A stretch of DNA of 64,000 bases from Sellimonas catena. GTDB taxonomy: Bacteria > Bacillota > Clostridia > Lachnospirales > Lachnospiraceae. Where the stretch lies: assembly GCF_045063725.1 (NCBI RefSeq), contig NZ_CP173695.1; one strand, given 5' to 3'. Under the pieces are notes generated by a model that worked only from the letters and a program-made list of their open reading frames with translations, had not been told where the DNA came from and ran no database searches. The position numbers and the translations under genes are program-made. Positions 49,815 to 58,376 of the stretch are shown one piece after another (the first letter of the stretch is position 1; each line of letters starts with the position of its first letter).

Positions 49815-51374
49815 ATGGAGTTGGTAAAAAAACAGATTATGAAACAATGGAGCGGAAAGCCGGTGACAGACCAGTTTCTGATTGATGAAGACTACAATGT
49901 GCCGGACAACAAAAAGGATATCAAAAAAGTCATGCAAAGCGAAGGAACGCTGCGGATCGAGGAAATCCGAAAGGTGGATCATTATGTGAAAATCCATGGA
50001 AAGCTGATGTTCAAAATTCTCTATGTCACCGATGAGGCGGATGAAAAGATGGCAGAAATCTCCGGACAGTTCCCGTTTGAAGAGATGGTTTACACAGAAG
50101 AGGAACGGGGAGACTGGCTGATCCGAAGCACCAGAACAGATGTGACGGCGGTGATGATCCATTCCAGAAAGCTCAATATCCGGACCATGGCGGAGATGGT
50201 GCTGGTTCCGGAAGCCGGAGAGGAAGGCGAATTGACGATAGACGTGGACGGCGTCGACCGGTGCTGTAAGAAAAAGGAGACCCGGAAGATTCTGAAGATG
50301 CTGACTTCCATCCGTGATACATACCGGATCAAAGAGGAAATCCACCTTCCGAAAGGGAAAGAAAATATTGCCTCCCTGCTGTGGACGGATATCAAACCGC
50401 AGCGGCTGGATACGAAACTGATACAGGACGGACTGATCGTGGAAGGGGAGCTGCTTGTTTTTGCCTTTTATGAGACGCCGGATGAGACATTGAACTGGAT
50501 CGAGGAGCCGGTACGCTTTGAGGGCAGAATTCCGTGCCCGGGAGCAGACGAGACAATGTTCCACCAGATCGACAGCGCTTTTACCGACGAAAACGCGGAA
50601 GTGCGGCTGGATGAGGACGGAGAAATGCGGATTGTCGGCATTGAGGCATCGCTGGAAGTGAAAGCTTCCGTTTTCGAGGAGGAAGAAGTGGAAATCCTTC
50701 AGGATCTGTATTCTTTAAGCTGCAATCTGACAGCTGAAAAGGAGAAGGATGAATATGAGCAGATGGTGATGCAGAACCACCTGAAATGCAGTGTCAGCGA
50801 GACCCTTTCCCTGCCGGAACTCAAAGACAATATTTTTCAGATCTGCCATACGTCGGGCAGCCTTGAAATTGTCCGGACGGAAGCGAAAGAAGAAGGAATT
50901 CAGGTAGAAGGAATCCTCCACATCGGATTTTTGTATGTCAAGCCGGATGATGATATTCCGTTTGACACCTGGCAGGGCATGGTCCCGTTTTCCTGTATGC
51001 TGGAATGCAATGAAATGTATCCGGATATCCGCTGTTCCTTAAACGGCTGCATCGAACAGCTGACAGTCAACCTTCTGGGACAGGGGAAAGCGGAGATTAA
51101 GGCTGCCGTCTGCTTCCGGGCGCTGGTAAGGAAACCGGTGGAAATCGAAAATATCAAAGGCATTACCATGGAAGAACGCTCGATGGAAGAACTGGCAAAG
51201 AGACCGGGTATTGTAGGGTATGCAGTCAAAGACGGAGATGATCTGTTCTCCCTTGCCAAGCGGTTCGGAACGACCGAAGAGAGCATCTGTGAGGTCAATG
51301 GAATCGAGAAGGAAAAAGGACTGCGTCCAGGTGAGAGGATATTGATTTTTAAGGAAAATTTGAGTATACTATAA
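49815..51374 (+). CDS. sipL: SipL-like DUF3794/LysM protein
   Basis: A 519-residue protein with two or three DUF3794 (SPOCS) repeats and a C-terminal LysM domain at about 470-512 (VGYAVKDGDDLFSLAKRFGTTEESICEVNGIE). This is the arrangement of clostridial SipL, which anchors SpoIVA and the spore coat. It supports a spore-forming host. ATG 49815 has GAGGAGG seven bases upstream; an in-frame ATG at 49800 overlaps the previous gene. The name is by domain architecture. Confidence 0.75.
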   Translation: MELVKKQIMKQWSGKPVTDQFLIDEDYNVPDNKKDIKKVMQSEGTLRIEEIRKVDHYVKIHGKLMFKILYVTDEADEKMAEISGQFPFEEMVYTEEERGDWLIRSTRTDVTAVMIHSRKLNIRTMAEMVLVPEAGEEGELTIDVDGVDRCCKKKETRKILKMLTSIRDTYRIKEEIHLPKGKENIASLLWTDIKPQRLDTKLIQDGLIVEGELLVFAFYETPDETLNWIEEPVRFEGRIPCPGADETMFHQIDSAFTDENAEVRLDEDGEMRIVGIEASLEVKASVFEEEEVEILQDLYSLSCNLTAEKEKDEYEQMVMQNHLKCSVSETLSLPELKDNIFQICHTSGSLEIVRTEAKEEGIQVEGILHIGFLYVKPDDDIPFDTWQGMVPFSCMLECNEMYPDIRCSLNGCIEQLTVNLLGQGKAEIKAAVCFRALVRKPVEIENIKGITMEERSMEELAKRPGIVGYAVKDGDDLFSLAKRFGTTEESICEVNGIEKEKGLRPGERILIFKENLSIL

Positions 51375-51396
51375 GAAAATGTATACAAAATACATA

Positions 51397-51424
51397 TTGT
51401 CCGTTTCTTCTATATATATAGAAT
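51397..51424 (+). promoter_or_regulatory. Possible promoter of ispE
   Basis: TTGTCC (51397-51402), 16-base spacer, TAGAAT (51419-51424), about 70 bases before the ispE start. Confidence 0.4.
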
Positions 51425-51492
51425 CTTTTATAAGATCCGGAACAGGAAGAAAAGGGCAGGAGAGAAAAGAGGATAAACTAAGGAGAGATTGG

Positions 51493-52380
51493 ATGGAACG
51501 AATTCAGTTAAAAGCACTTGGAAAGATTAATCTGGGGCTCGATGTACTTGGAAGAAGAGAAAACGGATATCACGATGTCAGGATGATCATGCAGACCGTC
51601 TACCTGTATGATGAGGTCACGCTGGAAAAGCGGAAAGAGCCTGGCATTACCGTTGCATCCAATCTCGTTTTTTTGCCGACGGATGAAAGCAACATTGCGT
51701 TTCGTGCAGCAAAGATTCTGCTGGATGAATTTGGAGAAAAGCACGGAGTTTCCATCACGTTGAAAAAGCACATTCCGGTGGCGGCAGGGATGGCAGGCGG
51801 AAGCGCGGACGCCGCCGCCGTGCTCTTCGGGATGAACCGGCTTTTCGGATGGAAATTAAGTGAAAAAGAACTGATGGAGCGCGGGGTCACACTTGGCGCG
51901 GATGTCCCGTACTGTATCATGCGGGGAACGGCTCTGGCAGAAGGAATCGGGGAAAAGCTTACCCGCCTTCCGGCCATGCCAAAATGCCACGTTCTCATTG
52001 CAAAACCGCCCATCAGCGTCTCCACAAAGATGGTCTACGAAAAGCTGGATTCTTCTGCCATCGTGGATCATCCGGACATTGACGGAATCATCGAAGGACT
52101 TCGGGCAAAAGACGTCACCCGTGTGGCCGGCTCGATGGGAAATGTCCTGGAGAGTGTGACAGAGAAACAGTACCCGGTGATCACGCAGATCAAAGAAGAG
52201 ATGCTTCGCGGCGGAGCCATGAACGCCATGATGAGCGGAAGTGGACCTACCGTATTCGGCCTGTTCAGGGAACGCAGTATGGCAAAGAAAACAGCGGAAC
52301 AGATTCGACAGAAGGGATTTGCAAGACAGATTTACACAACAACCATTCACAATGTACGAAAGAACAGGAGGAACGATTGA
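51493..52380 (+). CDS. ispE: 4-diphosphocytidyl-2-C-methyl-D-erythritol kinase
   Basis: A 295-residue GHMP kinase: ALGKINLGLDVLGRRENGYHDV at the start, ATP motif PVAAGMAGGSADAAAV near residue 95, and MMSGSGPTVFGLF near 252. IspE phosphorylates CDP-methylerythritol in the MEP isoprenoid pathway. ATG 51493 has AGGAG seven bases upstream; the longer frame lacks an RBS. Its TGA overlaps the ATG of the next gene by one base. Confidence 0.93.
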   Translation: MERIQLKALGKINLGLDVLGRRENGYHDVRMIMQTVYLYDEVTLEKRKEPGITVASNLVFLPTDESNIAFRAAKILLDEFGEKHGVSITLKKHIPVAAGMAGGSADAAAVLFGMNRLFGWKLSEKELMERGVTLGADVPYCIMRGTALAEGIGEKLTRLPAMPKCHVLIAKPPISVSTKMVYEKLDSSAIVDHPDIDGIIEGLRAKDVTRVAGSMGNVLESVTEKQYPVITQIKEEMLRGGAMNAMMSGSGPTVFGLFRERSMAKKTAEQIRQKGFARQIYTTTIHNVRKNRRND

Positions 52381-53072
52381 TGGAAGCAGATTTTGGAGCA
52401 GAAATGAATGAGTATCTTCCGCTGCGCGACGTGGTGTTCAATACACTCCGCCAGGCGATTTTGAGAGGAGAGTTAAAGCCGGGAGAACGGTTGATGGAAG
52501 TCCAGCTTGCGAAAAAGCTGGGCGTGAGTCGTACACCGATCCGTGAGGCGATCCGGAAGCTGGAGCTGGAAGGGCTGGTACTGATGATTCCGCGAAGAGG
52601 AGCAGAAGTGGCGGAAATCACGGAGAAAAGCATGCGGGACGTGCTGGAAGTCAGACGGGCGCTGGAAGTGCTTGCGGTCAGCCTGAGCTGCGAGCGGATC
52701 ACAAAGGAGCAGATTGAAGAGCTCAAAAAGGCGGCGGAAGAGTTTGACCGGTCGCTGACATCTGATGATGTGACAAGGACTGCCGAGGCAGACGTCCACT
52801 TCCACGACATCATTTACAACTCTACAGAAAACCAGAGACTGATCCAGCTTCTGAACAATCTGGGAGAGCAGATGTACCGGTACCGGGTGGAATACTTAAA
52901 GCACCGGGAATTCCATCCGCAGATCTCAAAAGAACACAAAGAGCTGATCACCTATCTGGAAGCAGGCGCAAAAGAGCAGGCGGAAGAAAAAATCGGCGTA
53001 CACATCGACAAGCAGGCAAGAACCGTGCTTGAGACGATCCGCCGGAATAAAAATCCGGAAAAAGCAGAATAA
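52380..53072 (+). CDS. GntR-family regulator with FCD domain
   Basis: A 230-residue FadR-type regulator: winged helix about 12-75 (RLMEVQLAKKLGVSRTPIREAIRKLELEGLV) and an all-helical FCD ligand domain about 85-215 with metal-binding positions such as D in EADVHFHDI. It is translationally coupled to ispE, a gene order seen in other clostridia. AGGAGG at 52366-52371 supports ATG 52380. The ligand is unknown. Confidence 0.88.
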   Translation: MEADFGAEMNEYLPLRDVVFNTLRQAILRGELKPGERLMEVQLAKKLGVSRTPIREAIRKLELEGLVLMIPRRGAEVAEITEKSMRDVLEVRRALEVLAVSLSCERITKEQIEELKKAAEEFDRSLTSDDVTRTAEADVHFHDIIYNSTENQRLIQLLNNLGEQMYRYRVEYLKHREFHPQISKEHKELITYLEAGAKEQAEEKIGVHIDKQARTVLETIRRNKNPEKAE

Positions 53073-53131
53073 ATCAACCAGATCCGGCAATACTCCCGTT
53101 AGTAATGGAAACAACGGGAGGGACATGGATC

Positions 53132-53752
53132 ATGGAAAAACGAAGAAATCTCATCATGGCAGCGTTAGCTGTCATGATTTCGCTGATGCTGACTGCGTGT
53201 GTCTGGCGCACGGAGACAGTCAGCGCAAAAGTAGAGAAAACACAGGAGCACATGGCAGAGGAAGTGCTGCGCTTCCATGTGCTTGCAAACAGCGACAGCA
53301 AAGAGGACCAGAACCTGAAAATGAAAGTAAAGGATACGGTTGTCTCCTGGATGGAAGAAGAGATGGATACAAAAAGCCTTGCACAGACAAAAGCATTTAT
53401 CCGCTCCCACCTTCCGCAGATCGAAGCACTTGCCGAAGAGACCATCCAGAAGGAAGGATATTCCTATCCGGTCTGGGCATCCCTTGAGTGGACAGTCTTC
53501 CCGGAAAAGACCTACGGGGATATCACCTTTCCGGCCGGAACGTATGAAGCGCTCCGGATCCAGATCGGGGAAGCAAAAGGGCACAACTGGTGGTGTGTTC
53601 TGTATCCGAGCCTTTGCTTTATCGACAGCGTCCATGCGGTCGTCCCGGAAAAAGGGAAAAAGCAGCTGGAACATGTCCTGACAGAAGAGGAATATGAGAT
53701 GGTGACAGCGACATCAAAATTCAAAATCAAATGGTTCTTCTTCGGATCATAA
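53132..53752 (+). CDS. spoIIR: Stage II sporulation protein R
   Basis: A 206-residue exported protein with signal peptide (MEKRRNLIMAALAVMISLMLTAC), then EVLRFHVLANSDSKEDQNLKMKVKDTVV, the SpoIIR hallmark, and HNWWCVLYPSLCF near residue 150. SpoIIR is secreted from the forespore and triggers SpoIIGA to activate sigma-E in the mother cell. ATG 53132 follows GGAGG by about ten bases. The Cys at the signal peptide end lies in a lipobox-like context (LMLTAC). Confidence 0.9.
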   Translation: MEKRRNLIMAALAVMISLMLTACVWRTETVSAKVEKTQEHMAEEVLRFHVLANSDSKEDQNLKMKVKDTVVSWMEEEMDTKSLAQTKAFIRSHLPQIEALAEETIQKEGYSYPVWASLEWTVFPEKTYGDITFPAGTYEALRIQIGEAKGHNWWCVLYPSLCFIDSVHAVVPEKGKKQLEHVLTEEEYEMVTATSKFKIKWFFFGS

Positions 53753-53792
53753 AGAAAAAGTACTTCAGGACAAAAGACGAAAGGGAAAAGGA

Positions 53793-54980
53793 ATGACAGA
53801 ATTTTTAGTAAGACGGTTTGTAAAAAACTACGAACAGACAGAGACGGTTGCGGTGCGGACAGCCTACGGAGTACTGGCAAGTGTGGTGGGTATCCTCTGC
53901 AATGTCTTTCTCTTTCTTGTAAAAGGAGCCGTGGGAATTATACTTCACAGTATTTCCGTTACGGCAGACGCATTCAACAATCTTTCCGATGCCGGATCAT
54001 CGATCATCGGTCTCGTCGGGGTCAAGATGGCGGAAAAGCCCGCCGATGAGGAACATCCCTTCGGACATGGGCGGATCGAGTATATCGCGGCGCTTGTTGT
54101 GGCATTTATTGTGCTGGAAGTAGGATTCACCTTTCTGAAAGACGCCGTCGGGAGAATCCGGAATCCGGAAATTTTAAGCTTCAATACCATCTCGGTTGTT
54201 ATACTGATCCTGTCCATCGGGGTCAAGCTGTGGATGGCCGCGTTTAACCGGAAACTCGGAAAAAAGATTGATTCCAAAGTCATGCTGGCCACAGCAGCCG
54301 ATGCCATGGGAGATGTGACAACGACAACGGCGACAATCCTCTCAGTGCTGTTTTTCCGTGTGACAGGGATCAATATCGACGGTTTCGTCGGAATCGGCGT
54401 GGCGCTCGTTGTCATGTGGGCCGGAGTAGGAATCGCGAAAGATACACTGGAACCATTAATCGGGGAAGCGGTTCCCCAGGAAACCTTTGATGAAATCACA
54501 AAGTTTGTAGAATCCTACGACGGCATTGTCGGGACACACGATCTTCTGGTACATAATTACGGACCGGGACGGAGCATGGCGTCCATCCATGCGGAAGTGC
54601 CAAATGACGTCAATATCGAAGTTTCCCACGAGATCATCGACCGGATCGAGCGGGATGCCAGAAAATATCTGGGTATCTATCTTCTGATCCACATGGATCC
54701 GATCGAGACAAAAGATCAGGATGTACTTCAGATCCGGGAAAAGGTGGAACACATTGTGGCCGAGACCGATCCGGAAGCAAGCATTCATGACTTCCGTATG
54801 GTGCCGGGCGAACATCAGATCAATCTGATCTTTGACATGGTGATGCCCCACGGGTATGATAAAGAAGAGGAAAATACACTGCTTCATCTGGTGATGGAGA
54901 AAATCCGTCATCTGGACGAGCGGTATCAATGCGTAATTACGATGGAAAAAAGCTATGTGGCAGAATCAAAAGAAAAGTAA
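53793..54980 (+). CDS. Cation diffusion facilitator transporter
   Basis: A 395-residue CDF protein: helices start near residue 30, with metal-binding HSISVTADAFNNLSDAGSSI in helix 2, the FGHGRIEYIAAL segment, and TAADAMGDVTTTTATI in helix 5, all typical. A cytoplasmic C-terminal domain of about 180 residues follows, longer than in most. It exports Zn2+, Mn2+ or similar ions by proton exchange; specificity is not clear. Confidence 0.9.
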   Translation: MTEFLVRRFVKNYEQTETVAVRTAYGVLASVVGILCNVFLFLVKGAVGIILHSISVTADAFNNLSDAGSSIIGLVGVKMAEKPADEEHPFGHGRIEYIAALVVAFIVLEVGFTFLKDAVGRIRNPEILSFNTISVVILILSIGVKLWMAAFNRKLGKKIDSKVMLATAADAMGDVTTTTATILSVLFFRVTGINIDGFVGIGVALVVMWAGVGIAKDTLEPLIGEAVPQETFDEITKFVESYDGIVGTHDLLVHNYGPGRSMASIHAEVPNDVNIEVSHEIIDRIERDARKYLGIYLLIHMDPIETKDQDVLQIREKVEHIVAETDPEASIHDFRMVPGEHQINLIFDMVMPHGYDKEEENTLLHLVMEKIRHLDERYQCVITMEKSYVAESKEK

Positions 54981-54992
54981 AAGAGGGATGAT

Positions 54993-55754
54993 ATGTACGA
55001 GGTGAAATCAAGAGTACGGCTCAGTGAAGTGTCGGACAACGGATGCATGACACTTCCGGGCATAATCAATTCGTTCCAGGACGCAAGCATCTTTCAGTCG
55101 GAGGATCTTGGCGTAGGAACGAAGTATCTCGAAGAACAGAAAAAAGCATGGGTGCTTTCTTCCTGGCAGGTAGAAATCCTGCGCTATCCAAAACTTGGAG
55201 AAGAAATCCGGACCTGCACCTGGCCGACCGGATTCCACGGATTCTTCGGTGACCGGAACTTTGTCATGAAGGATCAAAATGGAGAAGTCACGGCGTATGC
55301 CAACTCAATCTGGGTTTACATGGATCTGGCATCCGGACGTCCGACCCGGCCTTCCGAAGAGGAGATCAGCCGTTACGGGATGGAAGAGCCGTATCCGATG
55401 GAATATGCATCCCGGAAAGTGCCGATGCCGGAAGGAGGAGTCAAAACGTCTCCGATCAAAGTCAGGAAGTATCATATTGACACGAACCATCACGTCAACA
55501 ACTGCCAGTATGTGCAGATGGCGGTGGAACTTCTGGAAGAAAACGGGATGGAGCCGGACTTTTCCGGCCTGCGGGTAGAATATAAGAAATCAGCGGTTTA
55601 CGGGGACATTCTTTATCCTTCATACAAGATACAGGACGGTATTTCGACAGTATTGCTTGGGGATGAGAATGGAAAGCCGTATGCGGTTGTGGAGCTAAAG
55701 CATAAAGGAGAACAGAACGATGAAATTGGGCGAAAAGCAAGTATTGACGATTGA
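54993..55754 (+). CDS. Acyl-ACP thioesterase
   Basis: A 253-residue FatA/FatB-like thioesterase with two hot-dog domains. Key features are the N-terminal DNGCMTLPGIINSFQDAS, LSSWQVEILRYPKLGEEI, and the catalytic Asn/His region DTNHHVNNCQYVQMA near 165. It releases fatty acids from acyl carrier protein, often for chain-length control. The end overlaps cvfB by 35 bases. Confidence 0.88.
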   Translation: MYEVKSRVRLSEVSDNGCMTLPGIINSFQDASIFQSEDLGVGTKYLEEQKKAWVLSSWQVEILRYPKLGEEIRTCTWPTGFHGFFGDRNFVMKDQNGEVTAYANSIWVYMDLASGRPTRPSEEEISRYGMEEPYPMEYASRKVPMPEGGVKTSPIKVRKYHIDTNHHVNNCQYVQMAVELLEENGMEPDFSGLRVEYKKSAVYGDILYPSYKIQDGISTVLLGDENGKPYAVVELKHKGEQNDEIGRKASIDD

Positions 55755-56547
55755 AAAGCAGGTAGACTTCGGAGTATATCTGGGAACGGAAGAGGAGCAT
55801 GTCCTTCTTCCGAAAAAACAGGTACCGAAAGGGGCAGAGCTGGGAGATCCTGTGGAAGTCTTTTTATACAAAGATTCCAGAGACCGTCTCATTGCAACGA
55901 CAAATGAGCCGAAGCTCACCCTCGGAGAACTGGCGGTGCTGGAAGTGATCGATACCGGAAAGAACGGCGCATTCCTCGACTGGGGACTGGAAAAGGATCT
56001 CTTCCTTCCATTCAGGGAGCAGACCGGACCGGTGAAAAAGGGCGATCACGTTCTGGTAAGCCTTTACATTGACAAAAGCTCCCGCCTGTGCGCGACCATG
56101 AAAGTCTACGAAAAGCTGTCCTGCGATTCCCCGTACCAGAAAGACGATATGGTGGAAGGAATTGTCTACGAACTCAGTGACCGCTTCGGTGTCTTCGTGG
56201 CGGTAGACGGAAAATACTCTGCCCTGATCCCGAAACGGGAAGTGTACCATTCCTACCGGGTAGGCGAGACGATCCGTGCCAGAGTATCTGCAGTCAAAGA
56301 CAACGGAAAACTGGATTTAAGCGTGCGGGAAAAAGCATTCATCCAGATGGATGTAGACGCGGCAAAACTGATGGACTACATGGAAAAACATGGCGGCCGG
56401 ATTCCATTTACGGATAAGGCGGCGCCGGAAACGATCCGCAAGGAATTTGAGATGAGCAAAAACGAATTCAAACGGGCGGTGGGACGCCTCTTGAAAGAGA
56501 AAAAGATTGAAATCAGGGAAAAGGACATTGTCCTTGCAGGCAAATAA
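55720..56547 (+). CDS. cvfB: CvfB-like S1-domain RNA-binding protein
   Basis: A 275-residue protein with three S1-like domains (about 5-62, 70-130, 145-205: YLGTEEEHVLLPKKQVP; GKNGAFLDWGLEKDLFLPF; DRFGVFVAVDGKYSALIPKREV) and a C-terminal winged helix (about 215-272). CvfB proteins bind RNA and affect virulence and regulation in staphylococci. The start lies inside the thioesterase gene, with GGAG at 55709-55712. Confidence 0.85.
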   Translation: MKLGEKQVLTIEKQVDFGVYLGTEEEHVLLPKKQVPKGAELGDPVEVFLYKDSRDRLIATTNEPKLTLGELAVLEVIDTGKNGAFLDWGLEKDLFLPFREQTGPVKKGDHVLVSLYIDKSSRLCATMKVYEKLSCDSPYQKDDMVEGIVYELSDRFGVFVAVDGKYSALIPKREVYHSYRVGETIRARVSAVKDNGKLDLSVREKAFIQMDVDAAKLMDYMEKHGGRIPFTDKAAPETIRKEFEMSKNEFKRAVGRLLKEKKIEIREKDIVLAGK

Positions 56548-56589
56548 ATCATATAAGAAACAAACAGGAAAAAGAAAGGAGAAACGCAG

Positions 56590-56823
56590 ATGAAAGTACA
56601 GAACATTACGGACATTGACAAATTTTTTGAAGTAGTGGACAGCTGTAAAGGAAAGGTGGAACTGGTAACAGGAGAGGGTGACAGACTGAATCTCAAATCA
56701 AAACTGTCTCAGTATGTATCTCTGGCAAATATCTTTTCCAACGGCGAGATTCCGGAACTGGAAATCATTGCCTATGAAAAGGAAGATATCGACAAACTCG
56801 TATCCTTCATGATTAACGGCTAA
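56590..56823 (+). CDS. Conserved small protein, unknown
   Basis: A 77-residue acidic protein (MKVQNITDIDKFFEVVDSCK...) with no motif I recognise and no signal peptide. It has a good RBS (AAAGGAG) and a terminator 28 bases after the stop. Similar small proteins occur in Lachnospiraceae genomes, but no function follows from the sequence. Confidence 0.65.
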   Translation: MKVQNITDIDKFFEVVDSCKGKVELVTGEGDRLNLKSKLSQYVSLANIFSNGEIPELEIIAYEKEDIDKLVSFMING

Positions 56824-56851
56824 GAAAACAAAACAGAATCAAAGAAAGCAG

Positions 56852-56878
56852 GGCGGAAGAGCAGATCTTCCGCCTTTT
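56852..56878 (+). terminator. Terminator after the 77-residue protein gene
   Basis: GGCGGAAGA and TCTTCCGCC form a perfect 9-bp stem with loop GCAGA, followed by TTTT. It separates the housekeeping genes from the lanthipeptide locus. Confidence 0.85.
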
Positions 56879-57043
56879 CAATACATTTTGCAAGCGTAGA
56901 AATACAAAAAGGAAAAGGGAAAATCGGAGAATTCGAGGACAAAAATGATGATTTCATGGCCAGTAGGGCGAAAATTAGTGAGAAATGTAGTACAATTTCA
57001 TCAGGACGAAAAGATAGTTAAGTTGAGGGCGCAGGGAGAAAAA

Positions 57044-57637
57044 ATGAAATTTGCCAAAGTAGAAGTCGAAGGAATCAAACTTGCGGTCTCAAAATTTTAC
57101 AAAACGGACGCACTTCAGTGCAGGAAAATCTTATTAGAGAGTATTCAGTGGCTGAGGGATCGGTATGAGCGTTTGAAAGAGAAAGAAGATCTCAAGAAAG
57201 CGCTCTGCCACATGGAAGCGTATGGAGAGCTTGGCTTTTCATACGACGATGTAAAAGATGAGGCGGAAGAGATCTTCGGCCTGCTGGAAGCGGACAGGGA
57301 GGTGAGAAAGGAGTTTCGGAGACATTTCTGCGAAAAGATCGTCGTCAACAAAACAAGAGTCAACCGTCTGCTTGGACGATGGAATCCGGCCCGGCATTCT
57401 ATGAGAATCAGTGATGCGGTGGATGATATCATCCGGAAAGTGACGGAACAGGAGGAGGGGATTTCCCTTTATCACTGCGGAAGAAAGATTGCCGGAGACG
57501 GGGAAGACGGACTGTGGGAGCATACTTTCCGCCTGCAGATACAGGATGGAGAAGCAATTTTCCACGATGTCAACAATAATCAATACTATCTTCTGCTGAA
57601 GGAGGAGACACATGCTGAAAATTGTAATTGTAGATGA
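57044..57637 (+). CDS. Unknown protein leading the lanthipeptide operon
   Basis: A 197-residue, charge-rich and mostly helical protein with no membrane segment. It begins MKFAKVEVEGIKLAVSKFYK, has a coiled-coil-like charged stretch at 40-70, and ends with HAENCNCR. I do not recognise the family. AGGGAG lies upstream of ATG 57044; an alternative start at 56945 would add 33 residues. Its end overlaps the LytTR regulator gene by 26 bases, so the two are translationally coupled and it belongs to the lanthipeptide regulatory unit, perhaps as an extra signal input. Confidence 0.6.
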   Translation: MKFAKVEVEGIKLAVSKFYKTDALQCRKILLESIQWLRDRYERLKEKEDLKKALCHMEAYGELGFSYDDVKDEAEEIFGLLEADREVRKEFRRHFCEKIVVNKTRVNRLLGRWNPARHSMRISDAVDDIIRKVTEQEEGISLYHCGRKIAGDGEDGLWEHTFRLQIQDGEAIFHDVNNNQYYLLLKEETHAENCNCR

Positions 57638-58376
57638 CGATAAACAAATGCAGGATATGATCCGGAACAAAATCAAAGAAACAGCGGACGCATTTCTGAA
57701 CACACAACTTCTGGTTTTCTCATCCGGAGAAGCATTTCTGGAGTATGCGAAGACACAGGAATACGGAGAGGAAGGGGATCTCTTTTTTGTGGATATCGAA
57801 CTTGGAGACGGTATGACCGGACTTGAATTTGGAAGGATTCTGCGAAAAACATATCCGAACCGGGGACTTGTATTTCTGACATCCCATACGGAATTTGCGC
57901 TGGAAAGCTATGAGATCGAGGCAGATCAGTATATTCTGAAAGAAACGATGGATGAGCGGCTGCCGCGTATTCTGGAAAAACTTATGCGCCGGCTGGGTGC
58001 GGAGAAAAATGATTTTCGGATGCTGAAACGTCAGGATGAACCGGAAGAAAAGGAACAGAAAGTCTTTTTCAGTGAGATGATTGCAGTCCATAAGAAAAAG
58101 ATGGGAAAATATGCAGAATATGTGACTTTCCACGGGAACTTCAAAGAGCGGATTTCTTTGAGCGAATTGATGAAAGAACTGGACAGTAATGAATTTTTCC
58201 TTGCAGATCGAAGTAATATTATCAACCTCCGCAATGTCCAGGGAATCCAGGACAATACGATCTACATGGAGAAAGACTACGAACTTGAACTGAACCAGTA
58301 CCGGATCGATGCAACGAAGAAACAGATTGAAGCTTACTGGAGGGAACAGAAATGGGACGACAAATTCATGGAATAG
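57612..58376 (+). CDS. AgrA-like LytTR response regulator
   Basis: A 254-residue regulator: receiver domain (IVDDDKQM at the start, acceptor Asp in FFVDIELGDG near residue 55) and a C-terminal LytTR DNA-binding domain (about 150-250: YAEYVTFHGNFKERISLSELMKEL, FFLADRSNIINLRNVQGI). AgrA-type regulators control peptide-based quorum sensing and bacteriocin genes. It overlaps its neighbours on both sides, by 26 and 25 bases. Confidence 0.9.
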   Translation: MLKIVIVDDDKQMQDMIRNKIKETADAFLNTQLLVFSSGEAFLEYAKTQEYGEEGDLFFVDIELGDGMTGLEFGRILRKTYPNRGLVFLTSHTEFALESYEIEADQYILKETMDERLPRILEKLMRRLGAEKNDFRMLKRQDEPEEKEQKVFFSEMIAVHKKKMGKYAEYVTFHGNFKERISLSELMKELDSNEFFLADRSNIINLRNVQGIQDNTIYMEKDYELELNQYRIDATKKQIEAYWREQKWDDKFME

